Assembly: GCA_965531145.1 (NCBI GenBank)
Contig: CBESOE010000008.1
Coordinates: 10,218 to 74,217 of the forward strand
Length of the DNA: 64,000 nucleotides
DNA from: JAQAZP01 sp965531145
Lineage (GTDB): Bacteria; Acidobacteriota; JAQAZP01
Direction: 5' to 3'
Of this stretch, positions 16,242-24,811 are shown piece after piece; the stretch's first letter is position 1; every line of letters starts with the position of its first letter. The notes below the pieces were generated by a model. That model searched no databases. It saw only the letters and a list, made by a program, of their open reading frames with translations, and had not been told where the DNA came from. Both the position numbers and the translations under genes were made by a program.

Positions 16242-17501
16242 TTATTCCACCAGCCAGAGGGTCAGTTGGGGGAAGTAGGTGATGAGTATCAGGCCGAGGA
16301 TCGAGATGATGAGGAAGGGGAGGGCGGCGATGTAGAGGCGGACGATGGGCTTTTTGAAGCGGAAGCTGGAAATGAAGAGGTTCAGCCCCACCGGGGGGGT
16401 GGAGTAGCCGATCTCCAGGTTGGTGAGGAAGATCACCCCCAGGTGCACCGGGTTGACGCCGTATTCCAGGGCGATGGGTGCGATCAGCGGCACCACCACC
16501 ACCAGCGCGGAAAAGATATCGAGCATGGCGCCCACGATGAGCAGGAATATGTTGAGCACCAGCAGGAACATGATCTTCCCCGAGACGTGGGACTGCATGG
16601 TCTCCAGGATCTGGAAGGGCACTTCGGCATCGATGAGGTAGTTGGTGTAGGCCAGGGCCGCGCCGAGGATGATCAGAATCCCGCCCACCAGTACCATGCA
16701 CTCGCGGAAAATGCGGGGCATGTCCCGGAGTTTCACGTCACGGTAGAGCACCACTTCAACCAGCAGTACCAGGAACGCGGTGAGGGCCGCCGCCTCGCTC
16801 ACCGCCAGCCAGCCACTGAAGATGCTGCCCAGCACGATCACCGGCAGGGGCAGTTCCCACTTGGCCTCCCAGAGCGCCGCCCCGGCCTCCTTCCAGTTGA
16901 AGGGTGTGCGTTCGGTGCGGCCCCGCGCGCCGGTGATCACGCCGTAGACCCCGATCAGCGACACCATCAGGATGCCGGGCACCAGGCCGCCGCGGAACAT
17001 GTCGTCCACGCTGACCGATGCGACGATGGCGTAAAGGATCAGCGGGATGCTGGGCGGAAAGAGCAGCCCCCGGCTGCCCGAGGTGGTGATCAGGCCCAGG
17101 GAAAACCGCTCGCTGTAGCGTTCGGCGATCAGCGCCGGGTAGAGCAGGCCGCCGAGGGCGATGATGGTCACCCCCGAAGCGCCGGTGAGGGCGGTGAAGG
17201 CGGCGCAGGTGATCAGCGCCACCAGGGCCAGGCCGCCCGGCATCCAGCCCATCAGTGCCCGGGAGACCCGCAGCAGCCGCTGGGGGCTGCCGCTTTCCGC
17301 CATCAGGTATCCGGAAAAGGCGAACAGCGGGATGCTGATCAGGATCGGCATGTTGGCCATGCGGTACATCTCGATGATCACCAGCTGGGAGTCCAGCTCC
17401 GCCAGGGTGAAGCTGGCCAGCGCGCTGGTGGCGATGACCACGAAGAGCGGCACGCCGGCAATGGCCAGCAGCACCACGATGATGCCGAGGAGGATGGTCA
17501 T
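16242..17501 (-). CDS. dctM: TRAP transporter large permease
   Basis: 419 residues, strongly hydrophobic with about 12 predicted helices, matching the DctM/UIT family. The start is formed by an ATGA overlap with dctQ. It is the ion-coupled channel of a tripartite ATP-independent periplasmic transporter in the inner membrane. With dctQ, dctP and tatT upstream it forms a complete system. Its last codons are duplicated as a fossil at 7569-7595. Confidence 0.93.
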   Translation of the reverse strand: MTILLGIIVVLLAIAGVPLFVVIATSALASFTLAELDSQLVIIEMYRMANMPILISIPLFAFSGYLMAESGSPQRLLRVSRALMGWMPGGLALVALITCAAFTALTGASGVTIIALGGLLYPALIAERYSERFSLGLITTSGSRGLLFPPSIPLILYAIVASVSVDDMFRGGLVPGILMVSLIGVYGVITGARGRTERTPFNWKEAGAALWEAKWELPLPVIVLGSIFSGWLAVSEAAALTAFLVLLVEVVLYRDVKLRDMPRIFRECMVLVGGILIILGAALAYTNYLIDAEVPFQILETMQSHVSGKIMFLLVLNIFLLIVGAMLDIFSALVVVVPLIAPIALEYGVNPVHLGVIFLTNLEIGYSTPPVGLNLFISSFRFKKPIVRLYIAALPFLIISILGLILITYFPQLTLWLVE

Positions 17502-18028
17502 GCCGTGTCCTCCCCGAAGGTCTCATCCGCGTCGTCTCTCCAGGCGCTGCGTGCCGAGGTGAAAGCGAAAATGAAGAAGCGGACGGTGATGATGACAAAG
17601 GCGGCGGGCAGAATCAGCTGGACGATCCAGGTGGGGATATCGAGGAACACGTTTCCACCGAACTCCATCTCGTCCCGCACGAACCGCACCGCCGCCCAGG
17701 ACAGCACGGCACAGATGACAGCGGAGAATAGGTTGGTCAGTGCGGCGAGAACCGCCTTGCCGCGGGGCGGCAGCAACTGGGGCAGGACGTCGATCTTGAT
17801 GTGCCGGCCGTCACGGGTGGCCATGGCGGCGCCCAGCATCCCGGTCCAGAGCACCATGTGGCGCAGGAAGGGATCGGCCCAGAGAATGCTGACTTCAAAG
17901 GCGTTGCGCAGGACGATCTGGCCGAAGGCCATCAGGATCATGGCCACCATCAGGGTAGTCATCAGGCCGGACTCCAACTGGTGCAGGATCCGGAACAGGC
18001 CCCGGTCGGTTGTCCCGCGCTCGCTCAT
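17498..18028 (-). CDS. dctQ: TRAP transporter small permease
   Basis: 176 residues with four hydrophobic segments (~20-45, 55-75, 95-115, 135-160), the size and topology of DctQ. It contains R-D-G-R-H-I-K-I-D, the typical DctQ loop motif. It overlaps dctP and dctM by four bases on either side, so the three genes are translationally coupled. It bridges DctM and the binding protein. Confidence 0.9.
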   Translation of the reverse strand: MSERGTTDRGLFRILHQLESGLMTTLMVAMILMAFGQIVLRNAFEVSILWADPFLRHMVLWTGMLGAAMATRDGRHIKIDVLPQLLPPRGKAVLAALTNLFSAVICAVLSWAAVRFVRDEMEFGGNVFLDIPTWIVQLILPAAFVIITVRFFIFAFTSARSAWRDDADETFGEDTA

Positions 18029-19083
18029 TCGCCTCCCTGCGCCTGGCGGTATTCCTCAAGGTAGCCAATGACCAGGCCATGAAATTCAGCCGAGTAGTCC
18101 TTCCCGCGGAGTTTCTTTTCCACCTGGCTGCTGAGTTCCCTGAACTGCTGCAACCCTTCCTTGGTGGGCTGGATCACGCGGATCCCCTCCTTTTTGAAGA
18201 CCTCAATCGCCTCCTTGTCCTCCTTGCGTGTTTCCCGGGAGAGGCGGTCGATGTGCTTCTCGCAGATGTCCTTGACCATCTGCTGCAGGTTTGCGGGCAT
18301 TTTACCGAAACTTTTCTTCGTCACCAGCAGGCCGCCGGTGGAATAGGTCAACGGCAGGTCGGTCATGGTCTCCAGCCGGGTGAACCACTGCAGGGCGATC
18401 ACCCCCAGGGGGGTGTTGAAGGCGGTGTCCAGCAGGCCGGTCTGCAGGCCGGTGAGCACATCGCCCACGTCGACGCTCACCGGGTTGACCCGGGCCTCTT
18501 TGAAAACGGTGCTCATGATCGGGTCATTGCCCCACATCCAGGGTTTGGCCTTGCGCAAGTCCTCCACGCTGCGGATCTCCTTGCGTGAGAAACAGTAGGT
18601 GAAGCCCAACTGGGGCCAGCCAAGAATCACATAGCCCTTCTTGCCGAATTCCTCCTCCAGCCGCGGCTGGAGTTTGTCCAGCACGTAATTGAACTCCTGG
18701 TGGGTCTGGAAGAGCAGCGGCAGCCCCATGGCCCGCAGGTCGGGATATATTTCGGTGAGGCCGCTGCCGGTGAACGCACTGCCGTGCACCTGGCCCACCC
18801 GGATCTTGCGGATCACATCCGACTCGCTGCCCAGCACGCCGCCCGGGTAGACCTTGAACTTCACCTTTTGCCCGGTCTTCTCATACACCTCGGCATTCAT
18901 CTCGTGAAAGATGTCCATCCAGGTGCTGCCGTCCGGGGCGAGGGTGGCCACTTTGATCGTGTGTTCAGCTTTGCCCAGCCTTTTTGTCGCTGCGTCGGCC
19001 CGGGTCCCGGTCAGCAGGACGGCGAGGGCGAGACAGGCGATCAGGGTCAAGCGGATGGCCGGACACCGGCACTGCCTGGTCAT
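18025..19083 (-). CDS. dctP: TRAP transporter periplasmic substrate-binding protein
   Basis: 352 residues. GGAGG eight bases before ATG 19083, then a signal peptide ending A-D-A-A. The mature protein shows DctP features: V-A-T-L-A-P-D-G-S near the start, Q-V-H-G-S-A-F-T-G-S-G, and a W-P-Q-L-G-F ligand-cleft region. The R-x-x-x-x-x-P carboxylate-clamp region reads differently from C4-dicarboxylate binders (W-M-W-G-N-D-P), and together with the linked TPR lipoprotein this points to the TPAT subgroup (Treponema TatP-like), thought to handle hydrophobic or unknown ligands. Substrate not assignable. Confidence 0.9.
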   Translation of the reverse strand: MTRQCRCPAIRLTLIACLALAVLLTGTRADAATKRLGKAEHTIKVATLAPDGSTWMDIFHEMNAEVYEKTGQKVKFKVYPGGVLGSESDVIRKIRVGQVHGSAFTGSGLTEIYPDLRAMGLPLLFQTHQEFNYVLDKLQPRLEEEFGKKGYVILGWPQLGFTYCFSRKEIRSVEDLRKAKPWMWGNDPIMSTVFKEARVNPVSVDVGDVLTGLQTGLLDTAFNTPLGVIALQWFTRLETMTDLPLTYSTGGLLVTKKSFGKMPANLQQMVKDICEKHIDRLSRETRKEDKEAIEVFKKEGIRVIQPTKEGLQQFRELSSQVEKKLRGKDYSAEFHGLVIGYLEEYRQAQGGE

Positions 19084-19141
19084 ATTCGAACCTCCATGGA
19101 TGCGCCGGTTCCGGTTCGGCCGGCGGCGGCGCGAAATCGTG

Positions 19142-20056
19142 TCAGAAATAGTCTTCGGAGTATTCCAGCAGGGTCCGGGCCTTGACCCGGGCCACCTCGT
19201 TCATCAGCCGGCTCTCCGGATAGTTCTCCACCGGTGCCTCGAGCACCTGGTTGAGCAGCGATTCATACAGTTCCTGGTCGAACACCTGCCGGGCGTAGTA
19301 CTGGGCGTAGAGCACCCTGGTCATCAGGAACTCGTCCCCGCTGAACTCCAGCGCCCGCTCGAAGTGGGCCCGCGACTCCTCCGGCTTGCCGCCAAAGGCT
19401 TCGGGTTTGACCCCGTGGTAGATACCGAAAAAAAGGTGCGGCCCACCGAAGAAATACCCCTCGTCAAGTTCGAGGAGCCGTTCCATCAACAACACCAGCT
19501 TCGGCTGCTCGGCGATGGCCGCCATTGAATTACTGTTGGCCGTGATCCATCCGGCGAGGCAGGTGCCGGCGAGAAAGACGTCGGGGACGTCCTTCTGTTT
19601 GATGGCGGGCAAAATCGTCTCGAACTCCCGGCTGGGCCCGCGCAGGGCACCGGCGATGTCCGGCCGGGTCTGGTCCAGCAGGCGCAGGCTGTAGTCCCGC
19701 GAGCGCTCGTAGAGGTGAACCAGCCGCTCCGGCTCCTCCTCGGGAACAAAGGCCGAGGCATATGAGGAATAGGAACGGGCGGCGGTGCGCAGCAGGGCCG
19801 TATCGTCGGGCGAGGAGAGCAGCAGCCCGTCCATCAGCAGTATGTAGGCCGGCAACGCCTCCTGCACCATGCGCACGTCGGGCTGGCTGGCAATGGCATC
19901 GCTCAACCCGTCAAAGGTGGAACCCATCATCTTGGCCGGCAGCTTTTTGGTCAGGCCGCAGCCGCTGAGGGTCACCGCGGCCAGGCAGACCAGCAGCACC
20001 GTTGCCGGGTTCCGCACGATTTTTTTCCAGCCGCCGGCCGGGCGGGGCTCCATCAT
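19142..20056 (-). CDS. tatT: TPR lipoprotein partner of the TRAP transporter (TatT family)
   Basis: 304 residues with a lipoprotein signal: hydrophobic core and lipobox L-S-G-C, lipidated Cys ~33. The rest is alpha-helical TPR-like, with Y-S-S-Y-A, G-P-H-L-F-F-G and L-Y-A-Q-Y-Y-A-R-Q motifs typical of the TRAP T-component family (Treponema pallidum TatT/Tp0956). In that system TatT trimers bind the substrate-binding protein and offer a hydrophobic pore. The order tatT-dctP-dctQ-dctM matches a TPAT operon. The ribosome binding site AAGGA precedes ATG 20056. Confidence 0.88.
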   Translation of the reverse strand: MMEPRPAGGWKKIVRNPATVLLVCLAAVTLSGCGLTKKLPAKMMGSTFDGLSDAIASQPDVRMVQEALPAYILLMDGLLLSSPDDTALLRTAARSYSSYASAFVPEEEPERLVHLYERSRDYSLRLLDQTRPDIAGALRGPSREFETILPAIKQKDVPDVFLAGTCLAGWITANSNSMAAIAEQPKLVLLMERLLELDEGYFFGGPHLFFGIYHGVKPEAFGGKPEESRAHFERALEFSGDEFLMTRVLYAQYYARQVFDQELYESLLNQVLEAPVENYPESRLMNEVARVKARTLLEYSEDYF

Positions 20057-20109
20057 CCCGAATTCCTTTCCCTGATCACTGAAATCTCGTGGAATGGGTG
20101 ATCACGATC

Positions 20110-20115
20110 ATTATA
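20110..20115 (-). promoter_or_regulatory. Possible -10 element upstream of tatT
   Basis: On the minus strand a perfect TATAAT lies about 54 bp upstream of the tatT start, but no good -35 is found 16-18 bp further up. It directly follows a hairpin at 20117-20163, which would separate the TRAP operon from the phosphohexomutase gene. Confidence 0.3.
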
Positions 20116-20116
20116 C

Positions 20117-20163
20117 CTGACCGGGGAAGGCGGCCATAGAGGGACACGCCGCCCCGGTCAGGA
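20117..20163 (-). terminator. GC-rich hairpin at end of phosphohexomutase gene
   Basis: CCTGACCGGGG and CCCCGGTCAGG form the outer stem, with an inner GGCGGC/GCCGCC stem. The outer arm includes the stop codon of the phosphohexomutase gene. There is no long T run, so termination may be partial. Confidence 0.45.
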
Positions 20164-21723
20164 CAGGTTCTGGGGCAGCGGGGCACCGGCTTTGCGGTAG
20201 CACTCGGCCAGCTCGTTCTTCAGGGCGGATGTGGCTTTTGACTTGGCTGTCCCGGGCCCCTCCCACTGCACCTTGAGAATCGGCTCGGTCTGCGAGGGGC
20301 GGATGGTGAGCACTTCATCCATCATTTTCGAGAAGTGCTTGATCGATTCGGTGCAGCGGAACTGCAGTCTGGGCCCCAGGTCGGGAACGCTGGTCTTGAA
20401 TCGCGACTGCACCTCGCGCAGCAGGTCAACCCGGTGCTCTTCGGGCAGGGAAAACCGCTTGGACCAGACCTTGGTGGAACCATCGTCCACTTCACCCAGA
20501 ACGCCTTCGGCCAGCTCCCGGAAGTTCTTCCCCGAGTCGTAGATCGACTGCACCAGGTGGAGGCTGGCCAGCAGGGCATCGTCCACCGCCACGTGGCGGA
20601 AGCGCTCGTCCCCGTCCAGCGGGGTGAAGAGGAAGTGGCCGGAGGTCTCACCGCCGAAGTGCAGCCGCTCTTCGAGGATGGTCTCCTTGAACTGCGGGTT
20701 GCCGGGCTCGCGGATGATGCAGAGGCCGTCTTTCAGGTTGCCGGCGATCCAGCGGATCACCGACAGCGGCAGCTGGGTGTCGGCGGCAAACCGCGCCTCG
20801 CCCTCACCCAGCACCTGCTGCACCAGGAAGAGGGTGGTCAGTTCGGGCCCGAAATACATCCGGCCGTTGCCGTCCACCACGCTGAGGCGGTCGCCGTCAC
20901 CGTCAAAGGCCAGGCCGATGATCGCCGACTCCTGGTACGAGGAGACCGTGCTGGCCAGGTTGATCATATTCCGTTTCCGCGAAGGGTCGGGGGAATGGGC
21001 GGAGAAGGAGCGGTCCGGTGAGCAGTACAGCTTGTGGGTGTAGAGGCCGAGGTCACGCTCGTAGACCTTGACCGCCCTGGGCCCGATCAGGCCATGGCCG
21101 CCGTCGATGACCACCGTGGCCAGCACCGTGCGGTCCATGGTGCTGCGCATCCGGTCGAGCATGCGGTCGACGATCAGGTTGTACTGGGGGTTGATGTTGT
21201 GCAACTGCCTGGTGCCCGGGGTGGCCGAGATGCGCCAGTTGTCGTTGAGCGCGTCCATGGCCAGCGACTTCAACTGGTCGCCGCACAGCGGCCGGCGATT
21301 GACCACGATTTTCATCCCGTTCTCGTGCTTCTCGCAATGGGAGGCGGTGATCATCACCGACCCGGCCACCTCCATGTCGTCGACGAGAAAATTGGCCAGG
21401 TAGGTCACCGGGGTGGGGGTCATGCCCAGGTCGAGGACGTGGACGCCGGTCTCGTTCACCGCCTTGATCAGCGCTTTTTTCAGCGGTTCGGTGCTCTCGC
21501 GGTTGTCACCGCTCACCGCCAGATACTGTCCTTCCTCCAGACGGGAGCCCAGAGCCCGCCCCAGCCGGCGCATGTAGTGCGGCCCGAAATACTTTGAGTC
21601 GCCCCGCAGGTCGTAGAGCCGCAGGGTTCGCTCGAAACCGATCATCAGGTTGAGAAAGAGGTAGTCCTTGCTGCCCAGCCGGTAGTCGAGCTTGAAGGCG
21701 TCCGAACCATTTTCGCTGGTCAT
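20158..21723 (-). CDS. Alpha-D-phosphohexomutase (phosphoglucomutase/phosphomannomutase family)
   Basis: 521 residues. The metal-binding loop F-D-G-D-G-D-R, the sugar loop G-G-E-T-S-G-H and the phosphate-binding loop R-P-S-Q-T-E-P-I-L-K are all present. The active-site serine loop reads T-A-S-H-C-E-K-H-E-N-G instead of the usual T-A-S-H-N-P-x-x-x-N-G; the phosphorylatable serine is kept, but Asn-Pro is replaced by Cys-Glu. The enzyme family interconverts hexose 1- and 6-phosphates for cell-surface sugar synthesis. The Fis-type regulator gene lies 43 bp upstream on the same strand. The substrate (glucose, mannose or glucosamine phosphate) cannot be chosen from sequence. Confidence 0.87.
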   Translation of the reverse strand: MTSENGSDAFKLDYRLGSKDYLFLNLMIGFERTLRLYDLRGDSKYFGPHYMRRLGRALGSRLEEGQYLAVSGDNRESTEPLKKALIKAVNETGVHVLDLGMTPTPVTYLANFLVDDMEVAGSVMITASHCEKHENGMKIVVNRRPLCGDQLKSLAMDALNDNWRISATPGTRQLHNINPQYNLIVDRMLDRMRSTMDRTVLATVVIDGGHGLIGPRAVKVYERDLGLYTHKLYCSPDRSFSAHSPDPSRKRNMINLASTVSSYQESAIIGLAFDGDGDRLSVVDGNGRMYFGPELTTLFLVQQVLGEGEARFAADTQLPLSVIRWIAGNLKDGLCIIREPGNPQFKETILEERLHFGGETSGHFLFTPLDGDERFRHVAVDDALLASLHLVQSIYDSGKNFRELAEGVLGEVDDGSTKVWSKRFSLPEEHRVDLLREVQSRFKTSVPDLGPRLQFRCTESIKHFSKMMDEVLTIRPSQTEPILKVQWEGPGTAKSKATSALKNELAECYRKAGAPLPQNLS

Positions 21724-21766
21724 TCCTGCCCCCCTGAAACCGTAGATGCCTTGATTGTCGCGGCCG

Positions 21767-22735
21767 TCAAGAGTTGGTGCGTTTAAACGCGTTCGGGTCG
21801 AGCCCCAACTGCTTGAGACGGGTTTGCAGTGTGCTGCGGGTGATGCCCAGCAACTGGGCGGCGCGAGTCTGTGTGCCGCGGGCGTGGGCCAGCGCCATGG
21901 AGATGATTGCCCGTTCGAGGCCCAGCGGGGCCTGCTGAAACGCCTCCTCGGAGAAGGGTGAATCGGCCTGCCCGTTGAGCAGGGTGAAGAGCGCCCGGCG
22001 CAGCGGATTCATCTCCTCTTCGCTGTTGCCGGCCTGCCCCGGGTGTCCGTCCTCGAATTCGAGAACCGCGTGGCGGTCGATGGCCGGTTGGGTCCAGCGA
22101 ACCGTCAGGTCGCGGGAGAGTCTGCGGAAATCGGTAAGCTTGCGGCTGTGCAACCGGTTGACCAGCAGTTCCACGGCGGAGGGGGAGAGCGATTTGAGGG
22201 GGATGCCCAGCTCGTCGGCCCACTCCTCGAACAACTGCTGGAAAATGTTGGCCACAGCCCGCGGCCGGTTGCCCGGTGATAGCCGCGAGAGCGGGCCGCG
22301 GCCCAGTTGCCGTGGTGCCGATGGCCCCGGGGGCTCCGGGGACAGGTTACGTCGGTCGCGCTGGCAGACCAGGCACTCCAGGCGTCGGACAGCGGAACCG
22401 CTGCGCTCGGGCGGCACCTCCACCACCTGGCACCCTTTGAGACTGTAAGCCCAATACAGAACTTCAGGATCGGGGTCACCGGGGGTGATCAGCACCACAA
22501 AGGAGCGGCCACGGCGGGCGAATGACTCCGCCTGCTCCACCGTCTCTTCGTCGGGTTCCTGGGCATCCACCACCACCAGTGGGAGTCGGGCCCGCACTCC
22601 AGGGATTGAGAGCCGCAGAGTCCCCCCCTTGTCCCGGCGGAGGGTCAGTCTCGTGTCGTCGGGCAACAGGCCGAGGAGAGCATCCACCCTCTCGTCGGCA
22701 TCATCCTGTGGCAGTGCCGCTTCTGGCATGGTCAT
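21767..22735 (-). CDS. Fis-type DNA-binding protein without AAA+ core
   Basis: 322 residues. The last ~50 form a Fis/NtrC-type helix-turn-helix: A-I-I-S-M-A-L-A-H...T-R-A-A-Q-L-L-G-I-T-R-S-T-L-Q-x-R-L. Residues ~165-235 resemble the lid subdomain of NtrC-family activators (L-S-P-S-A-V-E-L-L-V-N-R). No Walker A, Walker B or GAFTGA motif is present, so it cannot act as a sigma-54 activator. The N-terminal ~120 residues look like a degenerate alpha/beta receiver-like fold. Likely an accessory regulator or remnant of an NtrC-type protein; target unknown. Confidence 0.7.
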   Translation of the reverse strand: MTMPEAALPQDDADERVDALLGLLPDDTRLTLRRDKGGTLRLSIPGVRARLPLVVVDAQEPDEETVEQAESFARRGRSFVVLITPGDPDPEVLYWAYSLKGCQVVEVPPERSGSAVRRLECLVCQRDRRNLSPEPPGPSAPRQLGRGPLSRLSPGNRPRAVANIFQQLFEEWADELGIPLKSLSPSAVELLVNRLHSRKLTDFRRLSRDLTVRWTQPAIDRHAVLEFEDGHPGQAGNSEEEMNPLRRALFTLLNGQADSPFSEEAFQQAPLGLERAIISMALAHARGTQTRAAQLLGITRSTLQTRLKQLGLDPNAFKRTNS

Positions 22736-22858
22736 CTGAAATTGTGTTCGAAAGTTTCCGTCAGCTGAAGGCTACCCCAAACGGTCCCCCTGACCGCACT
22801 CACCGACACTTCCCCCGGGGAACGAATAACCTGGTCGAAGTGGAGGAATACGTAGCTG

Positions 22859-22886
22859 ATCATAGCATGGATGGGATACACTGCAA
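22859..22886 (-). promoter_or_regulatory. Putative sigma-70 promoter for Fis-type gene
   Basis: On the minus strand TTGCAG, 16 bp, TATGAT, about 120 bp upstream of the regulator ATG. It is placed back to back with the serS promoter. Confidence 0.45.
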
Positions 22887-22904
22887 ACCCCGTGAATGCT
22901 GGAT

Positions 22905-22933
22905 TTGACATGAACCGGCGCTTCGGATAAATT
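22905..22933 (+). promoter_or_regulatory. Sigma-70-type promoter for serS
   Basis: Consensus TTGACA, 17 bp, TAAATT. The leader to the serS ATG is about 120 bases. Confidence 0.6.
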
Positions 22934-23059
22934 GGGGCTCCTCCACCAGGCGAAGCTGAATTTCCAAGTGATTGAAACGCAACCGATAGCGGTTTTACCG
23001 GTGGGATATTTTGCCGGAAGCGCCGATCACAAAGGTGGAAAATTTACAGGTGAGATTCG

Positions 23060-24343
23060 ATGTATGACCTCTCGTTCGTCCGTGAAAACGTCGAGGCCCT
23101 GATCGCCAAGATCGGGACCCGGGGTGAAGAGTTGAACCTGGATGAGTTCATCCAGTGCGACGGCGAACGGCGCCACCTGCTGAAAGAGGTGGAGAGCCGC
23201 AAGCAGGAGCGGAACGTGCGGTCGAAGGAGATCGGCGCCCTGCGCAAGCAGGGGCAGGACGCCTCCGCGGCCCAGGCCGAGGTGCGGCAGCTCTCCGATT
23301 CGATCAAGGAGAGCGACAAGCGGCTGAAGGAGTGTGAAGCCACCCTGCAGCGGATCATCGAGCGGATCCCCAACCTGCCCCACGGCTCGGTGCCGCTGGG
23401 CGCCAATGAAAACGACAACCCGGTGGAGCGGGTGGTGGGGGACAAGCCGCTGATGGATTTCCCGGTCAAAGCCCACGACGATCTGGGTGTGGCCCTGGGC
23501 ATCTTCGACTTCAAGCGCGCGGCCCGGATGACCGGTAGCCGCTTCTCGCTGCTCTTCGGGGCCGGGGCCCGGCTGGAGCGTGCGCTGACCAGCCTGATGC
23601 TGGACATGCAGACCAAGGAGAATGGCTACCTCGAGGTGATGCCGCCCTTCATCGTCAATGCGGACAGCCTTTTCGCCACCGGCCAATTGCCCAAGTTCGC
23701 CGAGGACCTGTTCAAACTGGAAAAGCTGGAGGGGCAGGATTACTACCTGATTCCCACCGCCGAGGTGCCGGTGACCAACATCCACGCCGGTGAACGGCTG
23801 AACGGCGCTGATCTGCCCATCCGTTACGCGGCCTTCACCGCCTGTTTCCGCAGCGAGGCCGGCTCCTGGGGCAAGGACACCAAGGGGCTGATCCGCCAGC
23901 ACCAGTTCAACAAGGTGGAGCTGGTCAGCTTTGTCGAACCTGACGATTCCTACGACGAGCTGGAGCGGCTCACCGGTCATGCCGAAGCAGTGCTCCAGCG
24001 GCTGGGCCTGCACTACCGGGTGGTGAGCCTCTGCACCGGCGACCTCGGCTTCTCGGCAGCCAAGACCTACGACCTGGAGGTCTGGGTACCCAGCCAGAAC
24101 GCCTACCGCGAGATCTCCTCCTGCTCCAATTTCGAGGATTTTCAGGCCCGGCGAGCCGGGATTCGCTTCAAGCCCGAGGGCGGCGGCAAGGCCGAATACG
24201 TCCACACCCTCAACGGATCGGGCCTGGCAGTGGGCCGTACCATGGTGGCGCTGCTCGAGCAGTACCAACAGGCCGACGGCAGTGTGCGAATTCCCGAAGC
24301 GTTGCAGCCATACATGGACGGGATGGACCTCCTCGCTCTCTGA
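23060..24343 (+). CDS. serS: Seryl-tRNA synthetase
   Basis: 427 residues, normal size. Residues ~30-105 form the antiparallel coiled-coil arm that binds the long variable arm of tRNA-Ser. The class II catalytic core follows, with motif 2 F-R-S-E-A-G-S-W-G-K-D-T-K-G-L-I-R and motif 3 N-G-S-G-L-A-V-G-R-T. It charges tRNA-Ser; fittingly, two tRNA-Ser genes follow immediately. AGGTGAG serves as ribosome binding site. Confidence 0.97.
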   Translation: MYDLSFVRENVEALIAKIGTRGEELNLDEFIQCDGERRHLLKEVESRKQERNVRSKEIGALRKQGQDASAAQAEVRQLSDSIKESDKRLKECEATLQRIIERIPNLPHGSVPLGANENDNPVERVVGDKPLMDFPVKAHDDLGVALGIFDFKRAARMTGSRFSLLFGAGARLERALTSLMLDMQTKENGYLEVMPPFIVNADSLFATGQLPKFAEDLFKLEKLEGQDYYLIPTAEVPVTNIHAGERLNGADLPIRYAAFTACFRSEAGSWGKDTKGLIRQHQFNKVELVSFVEPDDSYDELERLTGHAEAVLQRLGLHYRVVSLCTGDLGFSAAKTYDLEVWVPSQNAYREISSCSNFEDFQARRAGIRFKPEGGGKAEYVHTLNGSGLAVGRTMVALLEQYQQADGSVRIPEALQPYMDGMDLLAL

Positions 24344-24354
24344 ACCGGAAATCC

Positions 24355-24383
24355 TTGACAAGCCGAACCTCTTTCCCTAGACT
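24355..24383 (+). promoter_or_regulatory. Promoter for the two tRNA-Ser genes
   Basis: TTGACA, 17 bp, TAGACT, with the predicted transcription start about 17 bases before tRNA-Ser(TGA). It begins only 12 bp after the serS stop, so the tRNAs can be made independently of serS. Confidence 0.65.
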
Positions 24384-24406
24384 CACCACGTTTTGAGGCG
24401 TGACAC

Positions 24407-24492
24407 GGAGGGATGGCCGAGTGGTCGAAGGCGGCGGTCTTGAAAACCGTTGAACGCAAGTTCCGTGGGTTCGAATCCTACTCCCTCCGCCA
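24407..24492 (+). tRNA. tRNA-Ser (anticodon TGA)
   Basis: Acceptor GGAGGGA pairs with TCCCTCC, then G and encoded CCA. The anticodon loop is CT-TGA-AA. A long variable arm and a GGTTCGAATCC T-loop region are present, as in type II tRNAs. Confidence 0.95.
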
Positions 24493-24556
24493 GCCTTGAC
24501 ACGTGACCGGGGGAGTGGTCGCGGCGCGACCGGACCGCGGAGCGTGAAACATATAT

Positions 24557-24646
<90 letters not shown>

Positions 24647-24660
24647 GCCCCACCAATTCG

Positions 24661-24697
24661 AACCCTCGCCTTGCTTGTCCAGCAGGGCGAGGGTTTT
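24661..24697 (+). terminator. Rho-independent terminator after tRNA-Ser genes
   Basis: AACCCTCGCC and GGCGAGGGTT form a 10-bp stem with a 15-base loop, ending in TTTT. It starts 14 bases after the CCA end. Confidence 0.7.
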
Positions 24698-24811
24698 GAA
24701 TATGGCTTCGCCCTGGTCGGACGGAGCATCGTCCGCACCGGGGGTGAGTTAATTGAATCCGGGGTTGATTTTCAGGCAGCGCTGTGTCCGATTTCGCCTC
24801 CAAACCAAGGA

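Larger units (their letters stand above)
22736..23059. other. Divergent control region between regulator gene and serS
   Basis: No gene seen. It contains two opposed promoters (22859-22886 minus, 22905-22933 plus) and a serS leader of about 120 bases. I looked for a T-box specifier/antiterminator in the leader and saw none. Confidence 0.6.

Noticed and set aside
16266..18071. 601-codon open frame opposite dctM/dctQ
   Set aside because: His/Gln/Gly/Glu-rich product typical of reading antisense to a hydrophobic membrane protein gene.
22934..23059. T-box riboswitch in the serS leader
   Set aside because: No T-box sequence, specifier loop or antiterminator/terminator pair is visible; the leader is also short.
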